A DNA stretch of 33,506 nt from Bacteroidales bacterium (GTDB lineage: Bacteria > Bacteroidota > Bacteroidia > Bacteroidales > UBA932), in contig JAGCWD010000132.1 of the NCBI GenBank assembly GCA_017962025.1, positions 1 to 33,506 of the forward strand, read 5' to 3'. The first letter of the stretch is position 1. Each line of letters begins with the position of its first letter. The translations under genes and the position numbers were made by a program. The notes under the pieces were generated by a model. That model did no database searches, was not told the origin of the DNA, and saw only the letters and a list, made by a program, of their open reading frames with translations. Positions 1 through 9,945 of the stretch are shown here, piece after piece.

Positions 1-1591
<1,591 letters not shown>

Positions 1592-1594
1592 GGC

Positions 1595-3445
1595 TTAGTC
1601 CTCCTTTCCGTTTAGAAGACCGGGTGCAACAGCTTCAACGATGTCCCTGACGAGGAACACCTGTCCCTGAACCTTGTTGCAACCGACATAATCGAATTCC
1701 GGGAAACAACTCCTCAGGTAAGTTTGGAAGTGGCCGTTGTTAAGCTCACAGACCACAATCTTCCTGAAGCCTGAAAGAACCTCCCTGGTGTTCCCAGGAA
1801 GAGGATTGATGAAGTCGAAATGTACACGGCTGACCTCGACACCGTTCTTACGGAGTTCCTCAGCCGCAGTCATGATATGTCCGAGAGTACCGCCCCAACC
1901 AACAAGCAGGATATCACCGCTGGAAGGTCCGTCAATCACAATATCCGGCAAGTCACGGGATACCCTCTGCACCTTTTCTTCTCTCTCTGCAACCATGAGG
2001 GCATGATTGTCAGGATCTGTCGAAAGCACACCGGCATGTGTCTTTTCAAGACCTCCTACCCTGTGCTCAAGTCCAGGGGTCCCTGCAGGAGCCCAACTCC
2101 TGGAAAGGGTCTCCTGATCCCTTTCGAAAGGCTGGAACTTCGAACCGTCAGCAACGGCAAGGCGCGGCTTGATCGAAGGGAAATCGCTCATAGAAGGAAT
2201 CTTCCAAGGCTCCGAACCGTTCCCCAGGAACCCTTCGGAGAGAAGAAGGACCGGAGTCATGTGTTCCAGGGCAATCTTTGCAGCCATAAATGCAGCCTCG
2301 AAGCAGTGTGCCGGAGAATGGGAAGCCATCACCACTACGGGGCTCTCACCGTTCCTGCCATAGAGGGCCTCATTGAGGTCAGTCTGTTCTGTCTTGGTCG
2401 GCATTCCGGTGCAGGGGCCTGCCCTCTGCACATCCACAACCACGATTGGGAGTTCGGTCATCACAGCAAGTCCGAGAGCTTCGGACTTCAGCGAAAGACC
2501 GGGACCGGAGGTAGTGGTTACAGCCAGGTTGCCGGCAAAGGAGGCTCCGATGGCGGAACAAATTCCTGCGATCTCGTCCTCTGTCTGCATGGTCTTGACA
2601 CCGAGATTCTTATGGATGGCAAGTTCCTCAAGGATGGCCGTGGCCGGAGTTATCGGATAGGATCCGCAGAACAGAGGGCGGCCGGACTTCTCGGAAGCAG
2701 CGATAAAACCCCATGCGAGTGCCTGGTTTCCGGTTATGTTCCTGTAAACACCTTTCTCCTTGACATCAGGGATGACAGTGTAGGTGTCGGCAACAGCCTG
2801 GATGTTTGAAGCATAGTTGTAGCCGTCATTAACCACCTTGCGGTTGGGCTCTATCATCTCCGGATGCTTTTTCCGGAAACGGCCCTCAAGATAGGTATAG
2901 ACATAGTCCAAGGGACGGCTGTAAATGAAACAGGCCATCCCGAGTGTGAACATGTTCTTGCATTTGTGGATTGAAGCAATGTCCAGTCCGCTATCCTTCA
3001 GGCTCTCCTCCGTAAGTTTGGTAATCGGAGCGATGATGATATTCCTGTCCTCAATGTGAAGCTCCTCGAAAGGATTGCCCGTGAAACCGGCCTTCTTGAG
3101 GCCAAGGTCATCGAAAGCATCCTCGTTGACCAGTACTGTGGCATTTCTCTTAAGCCACTTGGCGTTGGCCTTCAGGGCAGCCGGATTCATCGCAACCAGC
3201 ATGTCGCAGAAATCACCGGGTGTACTTACTTTACCGCTACCGATATGGACTTGAAAACCCGAAACTCCGGCGACAGTCCCCTTTGGGGCCCTGATCTCGG
3301 CCGGATAGTCCGGGAAAGTGGAGAGACCGTTGCCATAGATTGCAGAAAGGTTGGCGAAAAGGGTACCTGTGAGTTGCATTCCGTCACCGGAATCTCCTGC
3401 GAACCTGATAACTACATCTTTGGCATCAATAACCCTATGTTGCAT
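1595..3445 (-). CDS. korA: 2-oxoglutarate:ferredoxin oxidoreductase, fused gamma-alpha subunit
   Basis: This 616-aa protein joins the gamma domain (about residues 1-195, opening VIRFAGDSGDGMQLTG) to the alpha pyrimidine-binding domain (from about 235). The alpha domain carries the signature YPITPAT (usually YPITPST), which helps position substrate and cofactor. A gamma-alpha fusion paired with a separate beta subunit is the standard KorA architecture. A C-terminal transketolase-like segment (ILLVGWGGTLGHIMTAAEEL, near residue 515) follows the family pattern. It is the first gene of korA-korB-(gdhA). The ATG at 3443-3445 is preceded by a Bacteroidota promoter with its -7 box at 3486-3493. No internal stops or shifts are seen. 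Pyruvate or branched-chain 2-oxoacid specificity is the main alternative. Confidence 0.93.
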   Translation of the reverse strand: MQHRVIDAKDVVIRFAGDSGDGMQLTGTLFANLSAIYGNGLSTFPDYPAEIRAPKGTVAGVSGFQVHIGSGKVSTPGDFCDMLVAMNPAALKANAKWLKRNATVLVNEDAFDDLGLKKAGFTGNPFEELHIEDRNIIIAPITKLTEESLKDSGLDIASIHKCKNMFTLGMACFIYSRPLDYVYTYLEGRFRKKHPEMIEPNRKVVNDGYNYASNIQAVADTYTVIPDVKEKGVYRNITGNQALAWGFIAASEKSGRPLFCGSYPITPATAILEELAIHKNLGVKTMQTEDEIAGICSAIGASFAGNLAVTTTSGPGLSLKSEALGLAVMTELPIVVVDVQRAGPCTGMPTKTEQTDLNEALYGRNGESPVVVMASHSPAHCFEAAFMAAKIALEHMTPVLLLSEGFLGNGSEPWKIPSMSDFPSIKPRLAVADGSKFQPFERDQETLSRSWAPAGTPGLEHRVGGLEKTHAGVLSTDPDNHALMVAEREEKVQRVSRDLPDIVIDGPSSGDILLVGWGGTLGHIMTAAEELRKNGVEVSRVHFDFINPLPGNTREVLSGFRKIVVCELNNGHFQTYLRSCFPEFDYVGCNKVQGQVFLVRDIVEAVAPGLLNGKED

Positions 3446-3485
3446 TATTAATTATGGAATTATACTATTACGTCAATAATTGTTG

Positions 3486-3517
3486 CAAATGTATAGAATA
3501 AAACACAGAAATAACAA
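3486..3517 (-). promoter_or_regulatory. Promoter of korA-korB
   Basis: Read on the minus strand, the -7 element TACATTTG occupies 3493-3486 and fits TAnnTTTG exactly. A TTG at 3517-3515 lies 21 nt upstream as the -33 element. The predicted start point is near 3480, giving a leader of about 35 nt before the korA ATG. Confidence 0.6.
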
Positions 3518-3555
3518 CAATCTTGAAGAAAAATAGGAATATTTTAGTTAGAGTC

Positions 3556-3586
3556 AAAAAAAAACAGGCCGGAAGGGCCTGCTTTT
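3556..3586 (-). terminator. Intrinsic terminator of the nadK-uppS-bamA-ompH cluster
   Basis: On the minus strand, AGCAGGCC-CTTCC-GGCCTG forms a GC-rich stem-loop followed by a run of nine T. It begins 19 nt beyond the ompH stop codon, the expected distance for a rho-independent terminator. Confidence 0.85.
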
Positions 3587-3604
3587 ATCGATGGATAATT
3601 CGAC

Positions 3605-4159
3605 TTATTGCTGCTGCTGGGCCTGGAGCTCCTTCTGGAGGGCTTCGAGAGTCCTTCCTGCAGGGATGTTGAGAGCCTTCCTGGCGTCAGGGGTAAGGTC
3701 CTTGCACTGGGACTTGTCGAAATACAGGAACTGAGAGGGATCGAACACCATGGTGTAGCCACCTGCCTTGGCCAGTTTTTCAACTGCCTCTAGGGCTTTC
3801 TTCTGGATGGGTTCCATGAGCTGCTGCTGTTGCTGCTGAAGCTCGACCTGGATGGTCTGCTGGAATTCCTGGATCCTGTTCTGAATATCACTCAGTTCCT
3901 TCTCCTTGCTCTCCTTGATGGCCGCAGTCCAGGTGGACTGCTTCTGCTGATACTCGCTGAACTTGGCATTGCCCTCGTTGACCATGCTCTCGTAAGTCTC
4001 GCTGGCCTCCTTCTGGGCGGTCTGCATCTGAGTTCTAGCAGCATCAGACTCGGGCATGAGCATAACGAGTTCGTTGAAGTCGACATAGGCGAATTTCACC
4101 TGCGCTGAAGCAGTGAGAGTGAATAATGCCATTGCGGCAAACAAAAAGATCTTTTTCAT
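3605..4159 (-). CDS. OmpH/Skp-family periplasmic chaperone
   Basis: Predicted 184-aa periplasmic protein. A Sec signal peptide (MKKIFLFAAMALFTLTASAQ, cleavage after AQ) is followed by a beta-strand opening (VKFAYVDFNELVMLMPES). A long charged, Gln-rich helical region at about residues 40-130 matches the coiled-coil tentacles of Skp. The C-terminus returns to a compact segment and ends in a Gln tract. Skp-type chaperones hold unfolded outer-membrane proteins on their way to BamA. Its position just downstream of bamA, with its own promoter at 4212-4219 and a terminator at 3556-3586, supports that role. A second OmpH-like gene lies at 9288-9944. The family call is firm; client range is unknown. 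Confidence 0.9.
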   Translation of the reverse strand: MKKIFLFAAMALFTLTASAQVKFAYVDFNELVMLMPESDAARTQMQTAQKEASETYESMVNEGNAKFSEYQQKQSTWTAAIKESKEKELSDIQNRIQEFQQTIQVELQQQQQQLMEPIQKKALEAVEKLAKAGGYTMVFDPSQFLYFDKSQCKDLTPDARKALNIPAGRTLEALQKELQAQQQQ

Positions 4160-4211
4160 ATCAATTTCAATTTATCAGTTTGCTAATTTGGGTGCTTATG
4201 CAAAGGTCGTG

Positions 4212-4219
4212 CAAATTTA
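4212..4219 (-). promoter_or_regulatory. -7 element for ompH
   Basis: TAAATTTG on the minus strand fits TAnnTTTG exactly, about 53 nt upstream of the ompH ATG and within the bamA-ompH gap. The -33 position is AT-rich without a clear TTG. It would let ompH be transcribed independently of bamA. Confidence 0.5.
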
Positions 4220-4241
4220 TAAATAAAAATAAAAATAACTA

Positions 4242-6854
4242 CTAGAACTGTTGCCCGATCATGAAGTGGAACTGGCTTCTCTCCTTCTTGACAGGGTTGT
4301 CGAAACCATATCCCCAGTCGATTCCGAGGAGTCCGATCATAGGCAGGAACACCCTCACACCGACTCCGGCTGAACGCTGGATCTGGAATGGATTGAATTT
4401 CTTGATGTCGGACCAGCAGTTACCTCCCTCCAGGAAGCCCAGCACGAAGATAGTTGACTGAGGCTGCAGGATAACCGGATAGCGGAACTCCATGGTGAAC
4501 TTGTCATAGACGTTACCTGCGTAATATCCGTTGGAGTTGTAAGGTGTCGCCTCCCAAGGTGTAAGGGAATAGTTCTCATAACCGCGTAAGGAGATGACAT
4601 CGGATCCATAAGTGTCGTAGCCGTACATTCCGTCTCCTCCGAGTCGGAAGCCCTCGAACGGAGAATAACCCCAACGGCGGTTGTAATAACCCAGATAACC
4701 GAACTGGGCCCTTCCCATGACCACGAAGTCTCCTACCACCTTTGTGTAGGTCTCGGCACTGAACTTCCACTTGTGGTACTCTATCCACTTGTAACGGTCC
4801 TGGGAAGTCCAGGTGTCATAGTTGATGTCCTTGTAGCTGGCGACCTTTGCAGGGTTGCCGGAACTGCTGATGTTGCCCAGATCCTTCTTCCTGAACAGTG
4901 AGTAAGGAGGAGTCAGCTGGACGCTGGCAGAAAAGATCGAACCGGATCTCGGGTAGATCTGCTGGTCAGTGGAAGTCCTGCTCAGGGTAGAAGTGTAACT
5001 GAGGTTATGGGACCTTCCGTCAGTAAACATGAAGTAGCCGCTGAACCAGTTCTTCAGGTCATAGACCTGCCAGCTCAGTCCGTTGTAGAATGTGAAATAG
5101 TCGTCAGGCCATTTCAGACGTGTACCGATACCACCGGTGAAACCATAGACCTGCATGACCTTGTCGTTGCTTAAGATACCTATCGCGAGATAGGAGTCGG
5201 TCTGGCGGGTGTAGTAGGATTGGAGACTCAGGGAAGTAGGCTTCTTCTGAGTGAGCCAGGGCTCGGTAAAACTGAATATGAGTGAAGTGTAATAGGTACC
5301 GTTGGTCTGGAAACGCAGGGAAAGGTTCTGGGCGTCTCCGAGAGGAACCGGCCTCCATGCGCTCTTGTCGAACATCCTCCTGGTGGAGAAATTGTTGAAG
5401 CTTACACCCACTGTCGCAACGAATGTGTTGGCACCCCAACCTCCGGACAGTTCAAGCTGGCTGGAAGGCTTTTCAGTGACATTGTACACGAGGTCAACCG
5501 TGTTGTTGAGTTGGTTGGGGACTATGGAATAGCCGCCCTCGCTGGATATTGCTTCAGGATCGAACTGTCCAAGGGAAGCGATCTCCCTGATCGACCTCTC
5601 GAAATTGGTCTGGCTGAAAAGGGCTCCGGGCCTGGTGTAGATCTGCCTGCGGACAACTTTCTCGCTGGTAAGGTCATTACCATTAATAATAATATTGTTA
5701 AGAGTTGCCTGCTTGCCTTCGGAAATCCTCATCTCCACATCCACCGAATCACCCTCGATATTCAACTCGACAGGTGTTACCTGGAAAAACAGGTAACCCT
5801 CGTCACGGTACAGTTTGGACACATCGTAGTCGGTCTGCTTGCCACCTCCGGAAAGCCTCTTCTGCATTGTGACCATGTCGTAAGGATCACCTTTCTTGAT
5901 CTGGAGGATGGTGTTGAGCTGGTCGGCAGAGTGGACTGAATTGCCGGTCCAGGTAATATCCCTGAAATAGTATCTCTTGCCCTGGTCAAACTTGAAGTCT
6001 ATACCGAGTCGTCCAGGTTCTACATAGTAGATGGAATCCTTTACGATACGTGCATCGCGGTAACCGGCCTCGTTGAACTTGCTGATCAGGTTAAGCTTGT
6101 CCTGGGGATATTCCTTTTCATTGAATTTCTTGCTGCTGAAGAAGTTGTAGATCTTCTTCGCCTTGGTCTTCTTCATAGCCCATTCGAGCTTGAAGTCGGA
6201 GACACCCTCATTGCCTTCGAAATTTATGTCCCGGATCCTGACCTTCTCGCCCTTGTCAACGGCGAAATTGACCCTGATTGCATTCTTGATTATGGTGTCC
6301 TTCTGGGTCTGGACATCCACATCGCAGTTGAGGAAGCCCTTTTCTGAATAGTATTTTTTGATGATTCCGACTGAAGTGGAGGCAACATATTCAGAGAACT
6401 CCCCTCCCCTTCGGAGGCCTAGCCTCTCCCTCAGGTCCTTCTCCTCACTCTTCTTTACTCCGGTGAACAGCCATGATGAAACCCTCGGACGTTCCTTGAT
6501 GACGATCTTGAACCATGCCGAATCCCCAGCCTCGCTCAGGTGGTCGATTTCCATGGCCACATCCTCAAAATACCTCTGTCCCCAAAGCCTCGAGACTATT
6601 GAAGTGATGTCGTCGCTCGGCACCGTCAGTTTCATTCCCTTCTGAAGTCCAGTCAGGGAAATGATCTGCTGGGATGAAAAATGAGTGTTGCCCTCAACCA
6701 GCACACCTCCAACAAGGTAGGTCTGCGGCTGGTCATAATCTATCTCCACAGGCTCGCTCACTGTCTCCACTTCCTGGCCGAAAGCCGTAAAGCAGGCCAA
6801 AGAAAGAGCAGCAACACACAACAGACGATATATCTTCATCAAAAAAAACTTCAT
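4242..6854 (-). CDS. bamA: Outer membrane protein assembly factor BamA (POTRA repeats plus beta-barrel)
   Basis: BamA is the Omp85-family barrel that inserts beta-barrel proteins into the outer membrane. The protein is 870 aa, with a signal peptide ending near FTAFGQ. Five POTRA-like repeats follow to about residue 450; clear starts are YLVGGVLVEGNTHFSS, VRIRDINFEGNEGVSD, YYFRDITWTGNSVHSA and ATLNNIIINGNDLTSE. A 16-strand-type barrel runs to the C-terminal Phe (MIGQQF). The L6 loop signature RGY is present in ISLRGYENYSL, and the barrel has many aromatic residues typical of membrane strands. Translation may start at M1 or M6 (MKIYRLLC); M6 gives a more ordinary signal peptide. It lies 28 nt after uppS and before ompH, the standard Bacteroidales order. 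bamD of the same complex is at 14779-15684. Confidence 0.97.
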   Translation of the reverse strand: MKFFLMKIYRLLCVAALSLACFTAFGQEVETVSEPVEIDYDQPQTYLVGGVLVEGNTHFSSQQIISLTGLQKGMKLTVPSDDITSIVSRLWGQRYFEDVAMEIDHLSEAGDSAWFKIVIKERPRVSSWLFTGVKKSEEKDLRERLGLRRGGEFSEYVASTSVGIIKKYYSEKGFLNCDVDVQTQKDTIIKNAIRVNFAVDKGEKVRIRDINFEGNEGVSDFKLEWAMKKTKAKKIYNFFSSKKFNEKEYPQDKLNLISKFNEAGYRDARIVKDSIYYVEPGRLGIDFKFDQGKRYYFRDITWTGNSVHSADQLNTILQIKKGDPYDMVTMQKRLSGGGKQTDYDVSKLYRDEGYLFFQVTPVELNIEGDSVDVEMRISEGKQATLNNIIINGNDLTSEKVVRRQIYTRPGALFSQTNFERSIREIASLGQFDPEAISSEGGYSIVPNQLNNTVDLVYNVTEKPSSQLELSGGWGANTFVATVGVSFNNFSTRRMFDKSAWRPVPLGDAQNLSLRFQTNGTYYTSLIFSFTEPWLTQKKPTSLSLQSYYTRQTDSYLAIGILSNDKVMQVYGFTGGIGTRLKWPDDYFTFYNGLSWQVYDLKNWFSGYFMFTDGRSHNLSYTSTLSRTSTDQQIYPRSGSIFSASVQLTPPYSLFRKKDLGNISSSGNPAKVASYKDINYDTWTSQDRYKWIEYHKWKFSAETYTKVVGDFVVMGRAQFGYLGYYNRRWGYSPFEGFRLGGDGMYGYDTYGSDVISLRGYENYSLTPWEATPYNSNGYYAGNVYDKFTMEFRYPVILQPQSTIFVLGFLEGGNCWSDIKKFNPFQIQRSAGVGVRVFLPMIGLLGIDWGYGFDNPVKKERSQFHFMIGQQF

Positions 6855-6869
6855 TGAAATTCAAGAATG

Positions 6870-6877
6870 CAAATATA
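6870..6877 (-). promoter_or_regulatory. -7 element for bamA
   Basis: TATATTTG on the minus strand fits TAnnTTTG. It sits between the uppS stop and the bamA start, about 16 nt upstream of the first ATG. No good -33 TTG is seen, so it may supplement readthrough from nadK-uppS. Confidence 0.45.
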
Positions 6878-6882
6878 CGCAA

Positions 6883-7608
6883 TTATTTAACTTTTCCATA
6901 CCTGCGGTTCCGCTTTGCGTATTCCTCAAGGGCGGAACGAAACTCCTCCTTGCCGAAATCCGGCCAAAGCGTATCGACGAAAAGGAGTTCTGAATATGCT
7001 GCCTGCCAGAGCAGGTAGTTGCTGATCCTCTGTTCCCCGGAAGTACGGATGATAAGATCAGGATCAGGCACCCCGGCAGTAACCAGAAGGTCTCCGAATT
7101 CGTCAAGGCCGGCATTATCCAGCCCTTCAGGATCCGTTGAATACTTCTTCGCCAGACTCTTGGCCGCCTGGAGGATGTCCCACTTTCCGCTATAACTTAA
7201 GAATATGATCAGGTCGAGCAGTGGTTCCTTACCTACGGGAGGTGCAGTCATGGCCTCAGCCTCACGGATGGAGGCCAGGAGGTCCTTGTCGATACGGTCC
7301 AGATTACCCAGGACACGGAACCTGACCCCCTGCTTTTTCAAGGCTTCCATCTCTCCGGCTATCGACTTGAACATCAGCGCCATGAGAGTGTTGACCTCGG
7401 CTTCCGGACGTCCCCAGTTCTCCTCAGAAAAAGCAAACAGGGAGAGATAGCGGACTCCGTTCTCGGCAGCAGCCTCGACGCAGGCACGTACGCTTTCAAC
7501 TCCGTGGGAATGACCGTAAACCCTTTCCTGTCCCCTTTGACGGGCCCATCTTCCGTTTCCGTCCATTATGATGGACACATGAGTGGGAACCTTGCTCTTG
7601 TCGTTCAT
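6883..7608 (-). CDS. uppS: Isoprenyl transferase (undecaprenyl diphosphate synthase)
   Basis: The cis-prenyltransferase condenses isopentenyl units onto farnesyl diphosphate to make the C55 lipid carrier for peptidoglycan and surface glycans. It is 241 aa from the ATG at 7606-7608, which gives the family N-terminus HVSIIMDGNGRWARQRG with catalytic D16. The motifs FAFSEENWGRP, the SYSGKWDI segment and RTSGEQRISNYLLWQAAYSE are all present. A longer reading frame opens at 7695 but extends into nadK with unrelated sequence, so the shorter start was chosen. The start lies 4 nt after the nadK stop. Length and motifs are complete, so activity is expected. Confidence 0.95.
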   Translation of the reverse strand: MNDKSKVPTHVSIIMDGNGRWARQRGQERVYGHSHGVESVRACVEAAAENGVRYLSLFAFSEENWGRPEAEVNTLMALMFKSIAGEMEALKKQGVRFRVLGNLDRIDKDLLASIREAEAMTAPPVGKEPLLDLIIFLSYSGKWDILQAAKSLAKKYSTDPEGLDNAGLDEFGDLLVTAGVPDPDLIIRTSGEQRISNYLLWQAAYSELLFVDTLWPDFGKEEFRSALEEYAKRNRRYGKVK

Positions 7609-7612
7609 TTCA

Positions 7613-8446
7613 TTATAATTGTTCTCCGCCGTTCCTGATGTCTTCACCCCAGAACAGCTTTGTCGTGAGCGCCTTGATGAAACTTGACTTTTCAAGACGT
7701 ACCCTTTTCAGCGAAAACTGTGCCACCATCACATCTATCCGGGCCGAAGCCGAGAGCAAAAGGTTACGGTTGTCCATAGACATGGTCACCTTATCGTCAC
7801 GGGACCTCATGGAGATGGAAATACGTGTGGTGTCAGGCACCACCAGAGGACGGACATTGAGGTTGTGGGGGGCGATCGGAGCTATGATGAGCACTTTTGA
7901 GTCAGGGACGCAGATCGGGCCTCCTACACTTAATGAATATGCAGTCGAACCGGAACTGGTAGAGACCAGGAGACCGTCAGCCCAATAAGTAGGAAGGGGA
8001 TTGCCATCGATCGATACATCTATTCCCAAGATTGCGGCACCGCAACGGAGCACAGAAATCTCGTTCAGGGTATAAGGCCAGAATGAAGACTCTGTGCCAA
8101 TTATGTCACCATGGATGGAGGTCTCCAGCAGCTCCCCGTTTTCCAAGGTGTAGGAACCCTCGGAAAGGGCTTCGCTAACCTCTTCAGGACTGTACTCGGA
8201 AAGGAAACCGACCCGCCCGAGATTGATTCCGAGCACAGGTATTCCGGTCTGGCCTACCCTCTTGGACGCAGATAGGAAGGTGCCGTCACCACCGACACTC
8301 ATTATCATGTCGGTGCCGGGACGGATATCTTCCCCTGACTTCATCCTGTAGAATTCAAAGGGACCCTTGGAGAGGGTCTCAACCATGGAGACGAACCTCG
8401 GATTGGAGAGGGTACCTTCATCCCTTGAATATACTGCAATGTTCAT
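7613..8446 (-). CDS. nadK: NAD kinase
   Basis: NAD kinase phosphorylates NAD to NADP in the cytoplasm. The product is 277 aa from the ATG at 8444-8446 (MNIAVYSRDEG). The diagnostic GGDGT motif is at residues 52-56 with catalytic D54, followed by NLGRVGFLSEY and the substrate loop SSGSTAYSLSVGGP. An in-frame ATG at 8453-8455 would add three residues and is a fair alternative. The frame open to 8533 was rejected because it runs through the divergent promoter region. It is the first gene of nadK-uppS-bamA-ompH and is transcribed away from pdxJ. Confidence 0.95.
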   Translation of the reverse strand: MNIAVYSRDEGTLSNPRFVSMVETLSKGPFEFYRMKSGEDIRPGTDMIMSVGGDGTFLSASKRVGQTGIPVLGINLGRVGFLSEYSPEEVSEALSEGSYTLENGELLETSIHGDIIGTESSFWPYTLNEISVLRCGAAILGIDVSIDGNPLPTYWADGLLVSTSSGSTAYSLSVGGPICVPDSKVLIIAPIAPHNLNVRPLVVPDTTRISISMRSRDDKVTMSMDNRNLLLSASARIDVMVAQFSLKRVRLEKSSFIKALTTKLFWGEDIRNGGEQL

Positions 8447-8473
8447 TTTCCGCATGAAAGTGGTTACAAATTT

Positions 8474-8481
8474 CAAAATTA
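8474..8481 (-). promoter_or_regulatory. -7 element for nadK
   Basis: TAATTTTG on the minus strand fits TAnnTTTG, with a predicted start near 8470 and a leader of 15-25 nt. The -33 region is only a weak TTCTG. It lies back to back with the pdxJ promoter in the 80-nt divergent gap. Confidence 0.5.
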
Positions 8482-8514
8482 CTACAATTCTGATAAAATC
8501 TGAACAGAAATCAC

Positions 8515-8522
8515 TACTTTTG
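8515..8522 (+). promoter_or_regulatory. -7 element for pdxJ, placed for a near-leaderless mRNA
   Basis: TACTTTTG fits TAnnTTTG exactly and ends only 4 nt before the pdxJ ATG at 8527. If the element is centred at -7, transcription starts at or one base before the initiation codon. A weak TTCTG at 8488-8492 is the only -33 candidate. Confidence 0.55.
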
Positions 8523-8526
8523 TCGC

Positions 8527-9246
8527 ATGACAAGACTTAGTGTAAACATCAACAAGATAGCCACTATCCGCAATGCCCGCGGAGGAAACATGCCGGATGT
8601 GGAAAAGGCTGCGGTGGATTGCGAGAGGTTCGGTGCGGAAGGTATTACCGTTCATCCCAGACCGGACGAAAGGCACATCCGCTATTCGGATGTCAGAAGC
8701 ATCAGGCCGCTTGTCAAGACCGAGTTCAACATCGAAGGCAACCCCATACCCAGTTTCGTGGATCTGGTCCTTGAGGTGGTACCTGACCAGGTAACCCTTG
8801 TTCCGGATGCCCACGATGCGATCACCTCCAATCAGGGTTGGAACACCCTGGCCAACAGGGATTTCCTTACCGATATATGCAAGGTTTTCAAAGCCAAGGG
8901 AATACGCACTTCGATATTCATAGATCCGTCACCCGAGATGGCTGCAGGAGCCAAGGAATGCGGCTGTGACCGGGTCGAACTCTACACCGCCGACTATGCT
9001 GCCATGTACCCCTCCGGACCGGAGAAAGCGATTGAGCCATACTTAAGGACTGCCAAAACCGTCAGGGAACTCGGCCTGGGTCTGAATGCAGGTCACGACC
9101 TCAACCTGGAAAACCTCGAGTACTTCATCCGGACCATCCCCTGGACGGACGAAGTTTCAATCGGACATGCTGTCATCTGCGACGCCCTGTACATGGGGTT
9201 GGAGCAAACAATACAGGCCTATCTTTCGAAGATTAAGATTTTTTAA
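8527..9246 (+). CDS. pdxJ: Pyridoxine 5'-phosphate synthase
   Basis: PdxJ condenses 1-deoxyxylulose 5-phosphate with 3-amino-2-oxopropyl phosphate to form pyridoxine 5'-phosphate in the DXP-dependent vitamin B6 pathway. It is 239 aa, the standard TIM-barrel size. Characteristic segments are TRLSVNINKIATIRNARGG at the N-terminus, ITVHPRPDERHI, FIDPSPE, VELYTADYA, GLNAGHDLN and the C-terminal VSIGHAVICDALYMGLE. The start follows the -7 box by 4 nt and there is no room for a ribosome-binding site, which Bacteroidota rarely need. It is divergent from nadK and probably leads a plus-strand unit with the downstream ompH-like gene. Confidence 0.96.
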   Translation: MTRLSVNINKIATIRNARGGNMPDVEKAAVDCERFGAEGITVHPRPDERHIRYSDVRSIRPLVKTEFNIEGNPIPSFVDLVLEVVPDQVTLVPDAHDAITSNQGWNTLANRDFLTDICKVFKAKGIRTSIFIDPSPEMAAGAKECGCDRVELYTADYAAMYPSGPEKAIEPYLRTAKTVRELGLGLNAGHDLNLENLEYFIRTIPWTDEVSIGHAVICDALYMGLEQTIQAYLSKIKIF

Positions 9247-9247
9247 T

Positions 9248-9255
9248 TATTTTTG
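9248..9255 (+). promoter_or_regulatory. -7 element for the second ompH-like gene
   Basis: TATTTTTG fits TAnnTTTG immediately after the pdxJ stop, with a predicted start near 9260 and a leader of about 28 nt. No strong -33 element is visible in the end of pdxJ. Confidence 0.4.
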
Positions 9256-9287
9256 TAAACTTGAATAATATTTAAAGAAACTATAAA

Positions 9288-9944
9288 ATGAAACAAACAC
9301 CACTGATTCTCAGCATTATAGCCCTCGTGGCAGTTGCTGCTCTCGGAATTGCCCAGCTGACCGCTGACGGAAACAGCAAGAAAAAGGCCGCCGAAGGCGA
9401 GGCTGTCGAAGTCACCGCAAAGGAAGGAGCCATCGTATGGTACGACCTCGACAGGGTCCTCAACGAGTACGATATGGCCAATGACCTCAGATCCGTAGTC
9501 GAGACCAAGGTCCAAAGCATCCAGGATGAGATTAACCGCAGGGGAAACAAACTCCAGAGCGATGTCAACAAATTCCAGAGTGATCTTGACAAGGGTGTCC
9601 TTATCCGTTCAGTTGCCGAGCAAAGGAACCAGAAACTCCAGCAGCAGCAGGCCAGCTTCAACAACTATGCAGCCCAGAAGCAGCAGGAGATGGCTGAGGA
9701 GCAGCAGGTCATGATGAACCAGATCGCAGACGCAATCAAGACTTTCATCGACCAATTCAATGAGGAGCACAAGTATGCCATGATCATCGCCACCCAGGGT
9801 GGAATCCTTCCCGCCCCTGTTTCATGCGCCGATCCTGACCTTGACATCACCGATGCCCTTCTCGCCGGACTCAACAGCGAATACGTAAAGAACAAGGGCA
9901 AGGAAACCTCTACACCAGCCCAGACGGAAACCAAGGCCGAGTAA
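9288..9944 (+). CDS. OmpH/Skp-family protein with N-terminal membrane segment
   Basis: Predicted 218-aa envelope protein. A hydrophobic segment (LILSIIALVAVAALGIAQL, residues 6-24) has no obvious AxA cleavage site, so it may be an uncleaved anchor rather than a signal peptide. After a charged linker comes the OmpH opening (AIVWYDLDRVLNEYDMA). A long Gln/Lys/Glu-rich helix at about residues 75-150 is a likely coiled coil. The closing segment (YAMIIATQGGILPAPVS) resembles the OmpH fold end. It follows pdxJ by 41 nt and precedes the glycosyltransferase by 1 nt. Compared with the paralogue at 3605-4159 it is longer and membrane-tethered, which suggests a different client or location. The family is clear; the exact role is unknown. 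Confidence 0.85.
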   Translation: MKQTPLILSIIALVAVAALGIAQLTADGNSKKKAAEGEAVEVTAKEGAIVWYDLDRVLNEYDMANDLRSVVETKVQSIQDEINRRGNKLQSDVNKFQSDLDKGVLIRSVAEQRNQKLQQQQASFNNYAAQKQQEMAEEQQVMMNQIADAIKTFIDQFNEEHKYAMIIATQGGILPAPVSCADPDLDITDALLAGLNSEYVKNKGKETSTPAQTETKAE

Positions 9945-9945
9945 C

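Noticed and set aside
1820-2809. Plus-strand frame of 329 codons
   Set aside because: Antisense to korA, whose motifs and length are unambiguous; no promoter or family match.
7609-7695. Upstream extension of uppS
   Set aside because: Overlaps the end of nadK and adds unrelated Ser/Arg-rich sequence before the conserved N-terminus.
8447-8533. Upstream extension of nadK
   Set aside because: Crosses the divergent nadK/pdxJ promoters; the family N-terminus starts at MNIAVYS.
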